DNA from: Vulcanimicrobiota bacterium
GTDB lineage: Bacteria; Vulcanimicrobiota; Vulcanimicrobiia; Vulcanimicrobiales; Vulcanimicrobiaceae
DNA: 5,753 nt
Direction: 5' to 3'
NCBI GenBank assembly: GCA_019233415.1
Contig: JAFAMK010000003.1
Span: 1 to 5,753 of the forward strand
Of the stretch, positions 1-5,753 are shown piece after piece. The translations under genes and the position numbers were made by a program. Below the pieces are notes generated by a model. The model ran no database searches, had not been told where the DNA came from, and saw nothing but the letters and a program-made list of their open reading frames with translations. The number at the start of each line of letters is the position of its first letter. Position 1 is the first letter of the stretch.

Positions 1-1
1 G

Positions 2-766
2 CCCGACATCGTCGTCGTCGGCGCCGATCCGGAGGGTTCGATCTACAGCGGCGACACGCCGAAGTCGTACAAGGTCGAGGGGATCGGGATGAGCTATCTC
101 CCGCAGACCGTCGACATGCGCGTGATCGACCGCATCCTGCGCATCACGGACAAGGAAAGCTTCCTCATGGCGCGCCGCATTGCGCGCGAGGAAGGACTGC
201 TCGTCGGCGGTTCGGCCGGGACCGCCGTCGCCGCCGCGGTGCGCGTCGCGAAGGAGCTGCCGCCCGAGGCGATCATGGTCGTCGTGATGCCGGACTCGGG
301 CCGCGGCTACATGACGAAGATCTTCAACGACGAGTGGATGCACGCGAACGGCTTCCTCGAAGACGAGCGCCGCAAGGACACCGTCGGCGACGTGCTGCGC
401 ACGAAACAGCCGCTTCCGCCGATGATCACCGTCACCGAGCAGCAGACCGTGAAGCACGCGCTGGACCTCTTGCGGCGCTTCGAAATCTCGCAGCTGCCGG
501 TGACGCGCGGGCACGAGGTCGTCGGCTCGATCAACGACGTCGCGGTGATGCAGCAGGTCTTCGACCACGCCGACATCATGCACAAGCCGGTCGGCGAAGT
601 GATGGGGCGCCCGTTCCCCGCGCTCGAGCACGACACGGAAGTGACGGTCGCCTACAAGCTGCTGACGATGGCGAACGCGGCGATCGTGGTGACCGAAGGC
701 GGCCGCCCCGTCGGCGTCGTCACGCGCCAGGACATCATCTCGTTCCTCTCCACGCAGGCGGCGTGA
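2..766 (+). CDS. cbs: Cystathionine beta-synthase, 3' part (5' end outside window)
   Basis: This enzyme is PLP-dependent and condenses serine with homocysteine to give cystathionine in the cytoplasm, the first step of reverse transsulfuration. The frame is open from base 2, and 254 residues are seen. The visible part begins inside the PLP fold with GADPEGSIYSG and continues to EGIGMSYLPQTVD. The GGSAGTA loop follows, whose Ser (codon 212-214) should contact the PLP ring nitrogen, and then PDSGRGYMTKIFNDEWM. All of these are hallmarks of the CBS family rather than of plain cysteine synthase. A tandem CBS-domain (Bateman) pair covers about bases 412-760, with ISQLPV and VGVVTRQD as its recognisable strands. 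Full-length relatives run to about 450-460 residues, so roughly 200 N-terminal residues, including the PLP lysine, lie upstream. The Met at 89 is internal and not the start. The next gene follows at once, which suggests co-transcription. The family assignment is firm. Whether the Bateman module binds a regulator such as AdoMet or an adenine nucleotide cannot be read from the sequence. Confidence 0.95.
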   Translation, partial: PDIVVVGADPEGSIYSGDTPKSYKVEGIGMSYLPQTVDMRVIDRILRITDKESFLMARRIAREEGLLVGGSAGTAVAAAVRVAKELPPEAIMVVVMPDSGRGYMTKIFNDEWMHANGFLEDERRKDTVGDVLRTKQPLPPMITVTEQQTVKHALDLLRRFEISQLPVTRGHEVVGSINDVAVMQQVFDHADIMHKPVGEVMGRPFPALEHDTEVTVAYKLLTMANAAIVVTEGGRPVGVVTRQDIISFLSTQAA

Positions 767-780
767 ACGTGCCGGAACCC

Positions 781-2019
781 ATGGACTTCGCCACGCGCGC
801 CATCCACGCCGGACAGGACGCCGACCCGACCACCGGCGCGACGATCGTCCCGATCTACGCCACCTCGACCTACACGCAGCCGGCGGTCGGCGAACACCGC
901 GGCTTCGACTACTCGCGCACGGTGAACCCGACGCGCGTCGCGCTCGAAACGCAGCTCGCGGCCCTCGAAGAGGCGCGCTACGGCTCGGCCTTCGCGTCCG
1001 GGATGGCGGCGACGTCGGCGACGCTGAACCTGCTCGCCGCGGGCGACCACGTCGTCGTCACCGACGACCTCTACGGTGGCACGTACCGGCTCTTCTCCAA
1101 GGTCCTCGTGCGCTACGGCCTGGAGTTCACCTACGTCGACATGACGGACCTCGACGCCGTGCGCGCGGCGATTCGCCCGAACACGAAGCTGTTCTGGATC
1201 GAGACGCCGACGAACCCGCTGCTGCGCCTGGTCGACATCGCCGGCGTCGCCGCGCTGAAGACGCCGGGGCAGGTCGTCGCGGTCGACAACACGTTCGCCT
1301 CGCCGTACTTCCAGTCGCCGCTCGCGCTCGGCGCGGACGTCGTCGTGCACTCGACGACGAAATACATCGGTGGCCACAGCGACGTCGTCGGCGGCGTCGC
1401 GCTGACCAACGATGCTGCCATCGCGGAATCGATCAAGTTCCACCAAAACGCGGTGGGCGGTGTCCCCGGCCCGTTCGACGCGTTCCTGACGATGCGCGGC
1501 GCGAAGACCCTCGCCGTGCGCATGCGCGAGCACGAGCGCAACGCGCACGCAGTCGCGACGTTCCTCGAAGAGCGCGACGACGTCGCGCGCGTCTTCTACC
1601 CCGGACTCCCCTCGCACCCGCAGCACGCGCTGGCGCAGCGCCAGATGCGTGGGTTCGGCGGGATGGTATCGTTCACGCTGCGCGGCCCCGAGTCGCGCGC
1701 CCTCGAAGTCGCGAAGCGCACGAAGCTGTTCTCGCTCGCCGAGAGCCTCGGCGGCGTCGAGTCGCTCATCACGCACCCGGCGCGCATGACGCACGGCTCG
1801 ATTCCGAAGGACGAGCGCGAGAGGCGCGGCGTCACCGACGGCCTGCTCCGGCTCTCCGTCGGCCTGGAGAGCGCGCGCGATCTGATCGCCGACTTGCGCC
1901 AAGCGCTCGACGCAACGCGCGCGCTCGCCGGCGTCGGTGCGAACGACGCGGGAATCGGCGACCCGCCAAATCCTGACCGTATCCCGGCGACGCAGAGCGA
2001 GGGCGCGCCGACGTACTGA
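781..2019 (+). CDS. metB: Cystathionine gamma-lyase / gamma-synthase (Cys/Met metabolism PLP enzyme)
   Basis: This is a 412-residue fold-type I PLP enzyme. Seen motifs are the N-terminal FATRAIHAGQ and the YSRTVNPTR stretch, whose Tyr44 and Arg46 should reach the PLP phosphate of the neighbouring subunit. They continue with the SGMAAT phosphate loop, Tyr98 (DDLYGGTYR) stacking on PLP, Asp169 (VDNTFASP) and the Schiff-base Lys194 (HSTTKYIGGHSD). The C-terminal part holds AESLGGVESLITHPARMTHGSIP with Glu327. These motifs are shared by gamma-synthase (metB) and gamma-lyase (mccB/cgl), so sequence alone does not separate them. The cbs gene directly upstream favours the lyase role, cystathionine to cysteine, 2-oxobutyrate and ammonia. 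I chose ATG 781 because it gives the usual family N-terminus and leaves a 14-base gap after cbs. An in-frame GTG at 763 would overlap the cbs stop as GTGA and add six residues, and is a real alternative with translational coupling. The last 30 or so residues form a Pro/Gly/Asp-rich tail beyond the usual family end and look disordered. Confidence 0.93.
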   Translation: MDFATRAIHAGQDADPTTGATIVPIYATSTYTQPAVGEHRGFDYSRTVNPTRVALETQLAALEEARYGSAFASGMAATSATLNLLAAGDHVVVTDDLYGGTYRLFSKVLVRYGLEFTYVDMTDLDAVRAAIRPNTKLFWIETPTNPLLRLVDIAGVAALKTPGQVVAVDNTFASPYFQSPLALGADVVVHSTTKYIGGHSDVVGGVALTNDAAIAESIKFHQNAVGGVPGPFDAFLTMRGAKTLAVRMREHERNAHAVATFLEERDDVARVFYPGLPSHPQHALAQRQMRGFGGMVSFTLRGPESRALEVAKRTKLFSLAESLGGVESLITHPARMTHGSIPKDERERRGVTDGLLRLSVGLESARDLIADLRQALDATRALAGVGANDAGIGDPPNPDRIPATQSEGAPTY

Positions 2020-2039
2020 GCGGTTCAGCCGGCCACGCC

Positions 2040-2088
2040 TTCATCTGCGGTTCATGCGATTCACAGAATCGTTTGGGAATCGCACTAT
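2040..2088 (+). promoter_or_regulatory. Candidate promoter/operator region of the lipoprotein gene
   Basis: Several short signals sit in the only sizeable intergenic gap (2020-2099). TTCAT occurs at 2040-2044 and 2051-2055, one helical turn apart, the spacing that OmpR/PhoB-type response regulators use. A dyad CGATTC-ACA-GAATCG spans 2057-2071, and GAATCG recurs at 2077, again 11 bases on. A -35-like TTCACA (2060-2065) lies inside the dyad, 17 bases before a poor -10-like CACTAT (2083-2088). Transcription from that -10 would start near 2095, downstream of the likely ribosome site at 2089-2092, so the promoter boxes and that ribosome site cannot both be right. The repeats are seen; their regulatory role is inference. 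Confidence 0.3.
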
Positions 2089-2092
2089 AGGG
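2089..2092 (+). promoter_or_regulatory. Likely ribosome binding site of the lipoprotein gene
   Basis: AGGG lies 7 bases before ATG 2100. It supports that start over the ATG at 2095, which would be only 2 bases away and runs into a stop after two codons. The match to the anti-Shine-Dalgarno sequence is partial. Confidence 0.4.
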
Positions 2093-2099
2093 TCATGGC

Positions 2100-2603
2100 A
2101 TGAAATTATCCCTACCCGTGCTCGCCGCCGTGCTCGCGGCCGGGCTTCCGTTGTCCGCGTGCGCGCAGCAGAGCAACGCCCAAGAGAACGGGCCGCCCGG
2201 CCCGCCGCCCGAGGTCCGCGCCCAGATGCAAAAGGCGCGCGACGATGCAAAGACCGCCGCCTTCAACGACCTCAGCGCCGCTGACCGCGCCAAGGTGCAG
2301 TCGGTCATCGATCAGCTGAACAACGGCCAGCTCACCGACCTGCGCGCCGCCGCGCAGCAGATCGACGCCGCGCTCACCCCGGCCGAGCAGAAAGCCGTCC
2401 TGGGCGAACGCGACAAGATGATGCAGACGATGCGTGCCAACATGCCGGCCGGCGCGCCGGGCGGTCCACCGCCGGAAGGTCGCGGAGGCGAGAGACGCGG
2501 CGCCATGCGCAACGACGCGGGCTTCTTCCTCCTCCAGGTCAGCGTCAGCCGCGAGAAGATGCGCGAGCTGCACCAGAAGCAGGCACCGCCACCGCAGCAG
2601 TAG
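2100..2603 (+). CDS. Small predicted lipoprotein of unknown function
   Basis: This 167-residue protein has a clear export signal: Lys2, a hydrophobic stretch at about residues 5-17, and a lipobox LSAC ending at Cys21. It should therefore be lipidated and held on the outer face of a membrane. The mature part starts with a Gln/Asn-rich and Pro-rich linker (residues 22-38). A charged, probably helical region (about 39-113) follows, carrying two similar pieces, DLSAADRAKV (57-66) and ALTPAEQKAV (91-100). Next come a Pro/Gly-rich segment (116-131) and a short helical end (about 142-160) before PPPQQ. The only Cys is the lipobox Cys. LTPAEQ recalls the LTxxQ proteins of the Spy/CpxP envelope-stress family, but the match is short, the spacing is off by one residue, and I do not claim membership. 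The gene stands alone on its strand, 80 bases after the gamma-lyase gene, and converges on the esterase gene. I do not recognise the family. Confidence 0.8.
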   Translation: MKLSLPVLAAVLAAGLPLSACAQQSNAQENGPPGPPPEVRAQMQKARDDAKTAAFNDLSAADRAKVQSVIDQLNNGQLTDLRAAAQQIDAALTPAEQKAVLGERDKMMQTMRANMPAGAPGGPPPEGRGGERRGAMRNDAGFFLLQVSVSREKMRELHQKQAPPPQQ

Positions 2604-2617
2604 CGGCGCTCGTCTGA

Positions 2618-2648
2618 GGTGCTCGTCCGCTATTCGCGGTCGAGCACC
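2618..2648. terminator. Hairpin between convergent genes, candidate bidirectional terminator
   Basis: GGTGCTCG (2618-2625) pairs perfectly with CGAGCACC (2641-2648). Inside it, after one T-T mismatch, CCGC (2627-2630) pairs with GCGG (2636-2639) around the five-base loop TATTC. That makes 12 base pairs, mostly GC. It begins 14 bases after the lipoprotein stop and covers the last codons and stop of the opposite esterase gene. No T-run follows on either strand, so it is not a canonical intrinsic terminator. It could stop polymerase or protect the 3' ends of both messages. Confidence 0.5.
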
Positions 2649-3658
2649 CCGGCCAATGCCGGCAGCGAGATTTCGTAGCGGTAGCCGACGTTGCGGTGGT
2701 CGTCGTCGAACTCTTCGTGGCGGACGCCGAGGCCGAGGTCGCGGCAGCGCGCCGTGAAGACACGGGCGCCGATGTCGAGGTTGTACTCGTCCTTGCGGCC
2801 GCAGTCGAGGTAGCGCAGGCGCAGCCGTTCGAGCGCGGCTTTGCTCGAGGCGACGCGCTCACACGGGTCGTACGCGAGCCAGCGGGCGAAAACGTCGTCG
2901 CGCAGCTCGCCGGTCTTCACGTCGAACGGCAGGTCGAAAGCGAACGCTTCGGCCGCGGTCGGCGAGTACGCCGCCGCGTACGCGAGCATCTCGATCGCGG
3001 TGTAGAAGTGTTGCGGGCGCTTCTTCCGCCGTTCGAACTCCTCGACGAACGCGCGCGGCGAGCCGAACTGCTCGACGAGCCGCTGCGTCGCCGCGAATGA
3101 GGGCGGATGCGCGAGTCGGAAATACGCGTCGCCGCTGTGCGAAGCGAATGCCGCGAACGTCCCTGGATGCGCCATGCAGAGGTGCAGCGCGCCGAACCCG
3201 CCCGACGACTTGCCGAGGACGGCGCGCCCGCCTTCGCTCGCGATCGTGCGATATGCCGCATCGACGTGCCCGACGACGTCTCGCACGACGTAGGTCGCAT
3301 ACGGACCGTTGTGGATCGAGTCGAGGTACTGTGAGCCACCCAGGCGCGTGAACCCGTCGACGACGACGAGGATTGCCGGAGGCATCTTCTCGCTTACGAT
3401 CAGTCGGTCGATCCACTGGACGACGTTCGTCTCCCACGGCCGCGTCGCGATGAGTGCACCCGCGTCGCCGGTGAACCCGTGCAAACAGTACAGCACCGGG
3501 TAGCGGCGCGAGCCCTCCGGATCGTAGCCGGGCGGCACGTACACCGGCAGCACCCGCGCCGACGGATCGACGAGCGGGTTGTCGCGCAGCGCAGGGCTAT
3601 CGACGAGGTCGAGCTGAAGCGTGCCGCGTAGGCCGAGGAGGTGCGAGAGTTCGTTCAC
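2630..3658 (-). CDS. Alpha/beta-hydrolase esterase (esterase D / antigen 85-like family)
   Basis: This 342-residue protein matches the putative-esterase family (PF00756 type, which includes esterase D, feruloyl and enterochelin esterases). Near the N-terminus are RVLPVYVPPGYDP and YPVLYCLHGFTGD, where His60-Gly61 mark the oxyanion-hole strand. The nucleophile elbow is GKSSGG with Ser151 as the middle residue of GxSxG. The likely acid is Asp290 (or Asp286) in LDCGRKDEYNL, and the likely base is His321 in DDDHRNVGYRY. No signal peptide or membrane segment is visible, so it should be cytoplasmic. The start is a GTG with no evident Shine-Dalgarno sequence, but no other start codon lies near and the N-terminus suits the family. 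The substrate is unknown. The neighbouring divergent glycosidase hints at a carbohydrate ester, but the family also hydrolyses S-formylglutathione, siderophores and other esters. Confidence 0.88.
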   Translation of the reverse strand: MNELSHLLGLRGTLQLDLVDSPALRDNPLVDPSARVLPVYVPPGYDPEGSRRYPVLYCLHGFTGDAGALIATRPWETNVVQWIDRLIVSEKMPPAILVVVDGFTRLGGSQYLDSIHNGPYATYVVRDVVGHVDAAYRTIASEGGRAVLGKSSGGFGALHLCMAHPGTFAAFASHSGDAYFRLAHPPSFAATQRLVEQFGSPRAFVEEFERRKKRPQHFYTAIEMLAYAAAYSPTAAEAFAFDLPFDVKTGELRDDVFARWLAYDPCERVASSKAALERLRLRYLDCGRKDEYNLDIGARVFTARCRDLGLGVRHEEFDDDHRNVGYRYEISLPALAGVLDRE

Positions 3659-3666
3659 GGGACGGC

Positions 3667-3671
3667 GAAGG
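3667..3671 (+). promoter_or_regulatory. Ribosome binding site that sets the glycosidase start
   Basis: GAAGG ends 7 bases before ATG 3679. Together with the signal peptide that begins at this ATG, it decides the start over the in-frame ATG at 3751 (Met25), which would remove the export signal. Confidence 0.55.
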
Positions 3672-3678
3672 CGTTCGT

Positions 3679-5753
3679 ATGATCCGTGCCACGGGCCTGC
3701 GCGCAGCCGTAGCCGTCCTCATCTCCTGGCTGGCTGTCGCAACGCAGGCCATGCCTGTGTCGGCAGCCTCGACCACACCGACGTTCGGGCACGCGATCAT
3801 CGCACAACGCGACGGCGAGCCGCGCCTGCTCGTCGACGGCAAACCGTTCTTCCTCTGGGGCGCGTCGTTCTTCTACGAACGCCTGCCGGAGCCGACATGG
3901 CGGGCGTCGATGGTCGAGCTACGCCGTCTGGGCGCGAACACGCTCGACCTGTACATTCCGTGGAATTGGCACGAGCCGTCCGACGGCGCGTTCGACTTCG
4001 ACGGACATACCAATCCCCGTCGTAACTTGCGTGAAGTCTTACGCCTCGGCAAGGAGTTGGGCTTCTACTTCATCGTGCGCCCCGGCCCGGTGATCCGCAA
4101 TGAATGGCGGAACGGCGGCTATCCCGCGTGGTTGCTGACACGACCCGAATACGGAATGCCGCTGCACGACGTCCTCGAAGGCCGTTACCCGGCGACCGCG
4201 ACGCTGCAAAACGCGCACAGCGACGACGCAGCGGCGGAGTGGATGCGCAATCGGACACACCTGCGCTACGCGTCGCGATGGCTACACCACGCGCTCGCCG
4301 AGTTCCGCCCATACGCCGACCGCGTCCTCGCCGTGCAACTCGACGACGATCAGGGCGCGTACATCGACAACCAAACCTACCCGGCGCCGAACCTGGAGCG
4401 CTACCTCCGCTGGCTCGACGCGAAGGCGCGCGACGTCGTCGGTCCGGCGACGCCGACATTCATCAACACCTACGAGATGCGCGTACCCGCCTCGGCGCCC
4501 GTATGGACGATGGGGAATTGGTACCAGAGCGACGCGTACGCAATTGGCGAGCACGATCGCGTCGCACTCGACGTCGCGACGGCGATGCTTCGCACCAACC
4601 GTCGGGGACCGCTCGCGATGAGCGAGTTTCAGGCAGGCTGGCTCGCGCAACCGGAGGACCCCGAACCGCGCCCTGCCGATCCGAGCAACACGACGCTCGC
4701 GCTCTACGACCTGCTCGCCTGGGGCGTGCACGGTGTCGTCGACTTCCCCATGCAAGACTCCCTCGCGCCGTTCGGCTGGGAAGCGCCGTTCTCGAACGCG
4801 TTCTACGGCTGGGATGCCGCGCTGCGCTATCCCAATCTCGATCACTGTTCATGCTACGACTCTCCGCCACCGTCGTGGTCGGGGAGCCGCTATTGGCCGA
4901 CACACGACTTTGGCCGGCTCGTCGAACGATTCGGCCCGTTGCTCGCCGAGACGCACCGCGTCGCCGATGTCGCGCTCGCCTATCCAGGCTCGTCATACGC
5001 CGGCGACCCGGCGCGCGGCGAGGCCGCGCTCGCACGGTTTCAGGAGCACCTGCGCGACTGCACGACCCGGGGAACAACGTGCGAGATCGTCGACCTCGCC
5101 TATACCGGCGCCGAAACGCTCCGCCGGTACCGCACGCTGGTCGTCGACGACGACGCGACGCGTCGCAGGCACGCCGCACTGCTTCGCCTCTTCATGCGCC
5201 AAGGAGGCAGGCTCGTCACCGATGTGCCGGCAGAACATGCCCCGGGGACGATCCTCCGCAGCGACGACGCGTCGTTTCTCGTCGCGACGAACTGGACGGG
5301 CGCGGCACAGCAGAACGACGCGACTCGCGTACGAATCGGCGGCGACACGTTCGACGTCCCGGCATTCGACGTCCCCGCTCGCGACGGGCGCTTGATCGTC
5401 CTCGACCTTCACCTGCACCGCCTCGAACCCGCCTTCCCCGCCGACGCGCGCGTCACCACGAGCTGCGCGATCGAACGCACCACGTCGGATGACCACGGCG
5501 TCTCCTTCATCGCACCAAATGACGCGAGTTGCGAGATTCACGGCACGAGCGGGGGACGATCGTTCGATAAGATTTTGCCTGAGTCCACGAGAGTGTATCT
5601 CACGCAAGACGGAACGCTCGGCGAATCGTACCGCAACTGCTGCGTCGACCTCGTCGTCTTCGGCGAGAAGCGCCAACGGACGCTGCTCGCGCCGAGCGCT
5701 TCGGTGCCGCTGGACGACCTTCACGCTCCGGCGTCCGACGCGTCGGAGGTTTA
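3679..5753 (+). CDS. Exported GH35-type glycoside hydrolase, GlmA-like layout, 3' end outside window
   Basis: The frame is open from ATG 3679 to the window edge (691 full codons; the last two bases, TA, could begin a stop or a Tyr codon). A signal peptide is clear: MIRATGLR, then a hydrophobic stretch to about residue 24, with cleavage likely after Ala29 or Ala24. GH35 barrel motifs follow in order: WGASFFYERLPEPTW (60-74), GANTLDLYIPWNWHEPSDG (85-103) and RPGPVIRNEWRNGGYPAWLL (134-153, with Glu142). VQLDDDQGAY (219-228) sits where GH35 has VQVENEYG, so the acid/base Glu aligns with Asp224. MSEFQAGW (314-321) carries the nucleophile Glu316. Residues about 427-520 look like a flavodoxin/GATase-type domain (VALAYPGSS, RTLVVDDDATRR, LRLFMRQGGRLVTDVP), and the rest is beta-rich. 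This order recalls archaeal GlmA exo-beta-glucosaminidase. All eight Cys fall in four close pairs after residue 389. The substrate is a beta-linked sugar by family, either galactose or glucosamine. A few TTA, CTA and AGA codons set it slightly apart from the first two genes. Confidence 0.85.
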   Translation, partial: MIRATGLRAAVAVLISWLAVATQAMPVSAASTTPTFGHAIIAQRDGEPRLLVDGKPFFLWGASFFYERLPEPTWRASMVELRRLGANTLDLYIPWNWHEPSDGAFDFDGHTNPRRNLREVLRLGKELGFYFIVRPGPVIRNEWRNGGYPAWLLTRPEYGMPLHDVLEGRYPATATLQNAHSDDAAAEWMRNRTHLRYASRWLHHALAEFRPYADRVLAVQLDDDQGAYIDNQTYPAPNLERYLRWLDAKARDVVGPATPTFINTYEMRVPASAPVWTMGNWYQSDAYAIGEHDRVALDVATAMLRTNRRGPLAMSEFQAGWLAQPEDPEPRPADPSNTTLALYDLLAWGVHGVVDFPMQDSLAPFGWEAPFSNAFYGWDAALRYPNLDHCSCYDSPPPSWSGSRYWPTHDFGRLVERFGPLLAETHRVADVALAYPGSSYAGDPARGEAALARFQEHLRDCTTRGTTCEIVDLAYTGAETLRRYRTLVVDDDATRRRHAALLRLFMRQGGRLVTDVPAEHAPGTILRSDDASFLVATNWTGAAQQNDATRVRIGGDTFDVPAFDVPARDGRLIVLDLHLHRLEPAFPADARVTTSCAIERTTSDDHGVSFIAPNDASCEIHGTSGGRSFDKILPESTRVYLTQDGTLGESYRNCCVDLVVFGEKRQRTLLAPSASVPLDDLHAPASDASEV

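Noticed and set aside
334..780. Upstream in-frame extension of the gamma-lyase reading frame
   Set aside because: It overlaps the cbs CBS domains in another frame and reads as low-complexity Arg/Ala. The family N-terminus begins at or just before 781.
652..1902. Minus-strand open frame of 416 codons opposite the gamma-lyase gene
   Set aside because: It is antisense to a gene with intact PLP-enzyme motifs, and its translation is Arg/Val/Glu-rich without any recognisable domain.
2057..2074. CGATTC-ACA-GAATCG followed by TTT as a terminator of the gamma-lyase gene
   Set aside because: The stem is short and half AT with only three T residues after it. An operator-type dyad is the better reading.
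2095..2103. Two-codon open frame ATG-GCA-TGA overlapping the lipoprotein start
   Set aside because: The AGGG ribosome site is only 2 bases before this ATG but well spaced for ATG 2100, so it is more likely chance than a regulatory mini-frame.
3654..3683. Promoter-like TTCACG, 18 bases, TATGAT on the + strand
   Set aside because: The -10-like box overlaps the glycosidase start codon, so a transcript from it would lack the ribosome site and the signal-peptide start.
4104..5492. Long + strand open frame of 462 codons, very rich in Arg
   Set aside because: It lies out of frame over the glycosidase, whose own frame carries the GH35 motifs in order. The Arg/Ala-rich, motif-free translation is typical of an off-frame in GC-rich DNA.
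4993..5724. Minus-strand open frame of 243 codons opposite the glycosidase C-terminal part
   Set aside because: It has no domain motifs, and the + strand frame is open and continuous with the glycosidase across the whole stretch.

Overview
The window is GC-rich bacterial DNA with strongly GC-biased third codon positions and five protein-coding genes packed with little space between them. No RNA gene, insertion sequence, CRISPR array or long repeat is visible. The lineage cannot be fixed from this stretch. The exported lipoprotein, the secreted glycosidase and the cbs/gamma-lyase pair would fit a high-GC soil-type bacterium such as Eremiobacterota, Actinobacteria or Acidobacteria; this is a guess from composition and gene content.

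Bases 1-2019 (+ strand) hold a sulfur amino-acid pair. The first gene is the 3' part of cystathionine beta-synthase (PLP fold end plus a CBS-domain pair). A complete PLP-dependent cystathionine gamma-synthase/gamma-lyase follows almost without a gap. Together they would convert homocysteine plus serine to cystathionine and then to cysteine (reverse transsulfuration).

Bases 2020-2603 hold an 80-base intergenic stretch rich in short repeats and a dyad, then a small predicted lipoprotein of unknown function with a Pro/Gly-rich middle (+ strand). It converges on an alpha/beta-hydrolase esterase (- strand, 3658-2630). A 31-base two-part hairpin lies between and across the two gene ends and probably serves as a shared terminator.

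Bases 3659-5753 begin with only 20 bases between the divergent starts of the esterase and of a large exported glycoside hydrolase on the + strand. That gene starts at 3679 and stays open to the window edge (691 codons seen). It has a GH35-type barrel, then a probable flavodoxin/GATase-like domain and a beta-rich end. This resembles the archaeal exo-beta-glucosaminidase GlmA layout more than ordinary GH35 beta-galactosidase. Its expected acid/base Glu appears replaced by Asp (D222-D223-D224), while the nucleophile Glu316 is kept. This is the most interesting object in the window. The divergent esterase and glycosidase may act on related carbohydrate material, one in the cytoplasm and one outside it, but that link rests on proximity alone.
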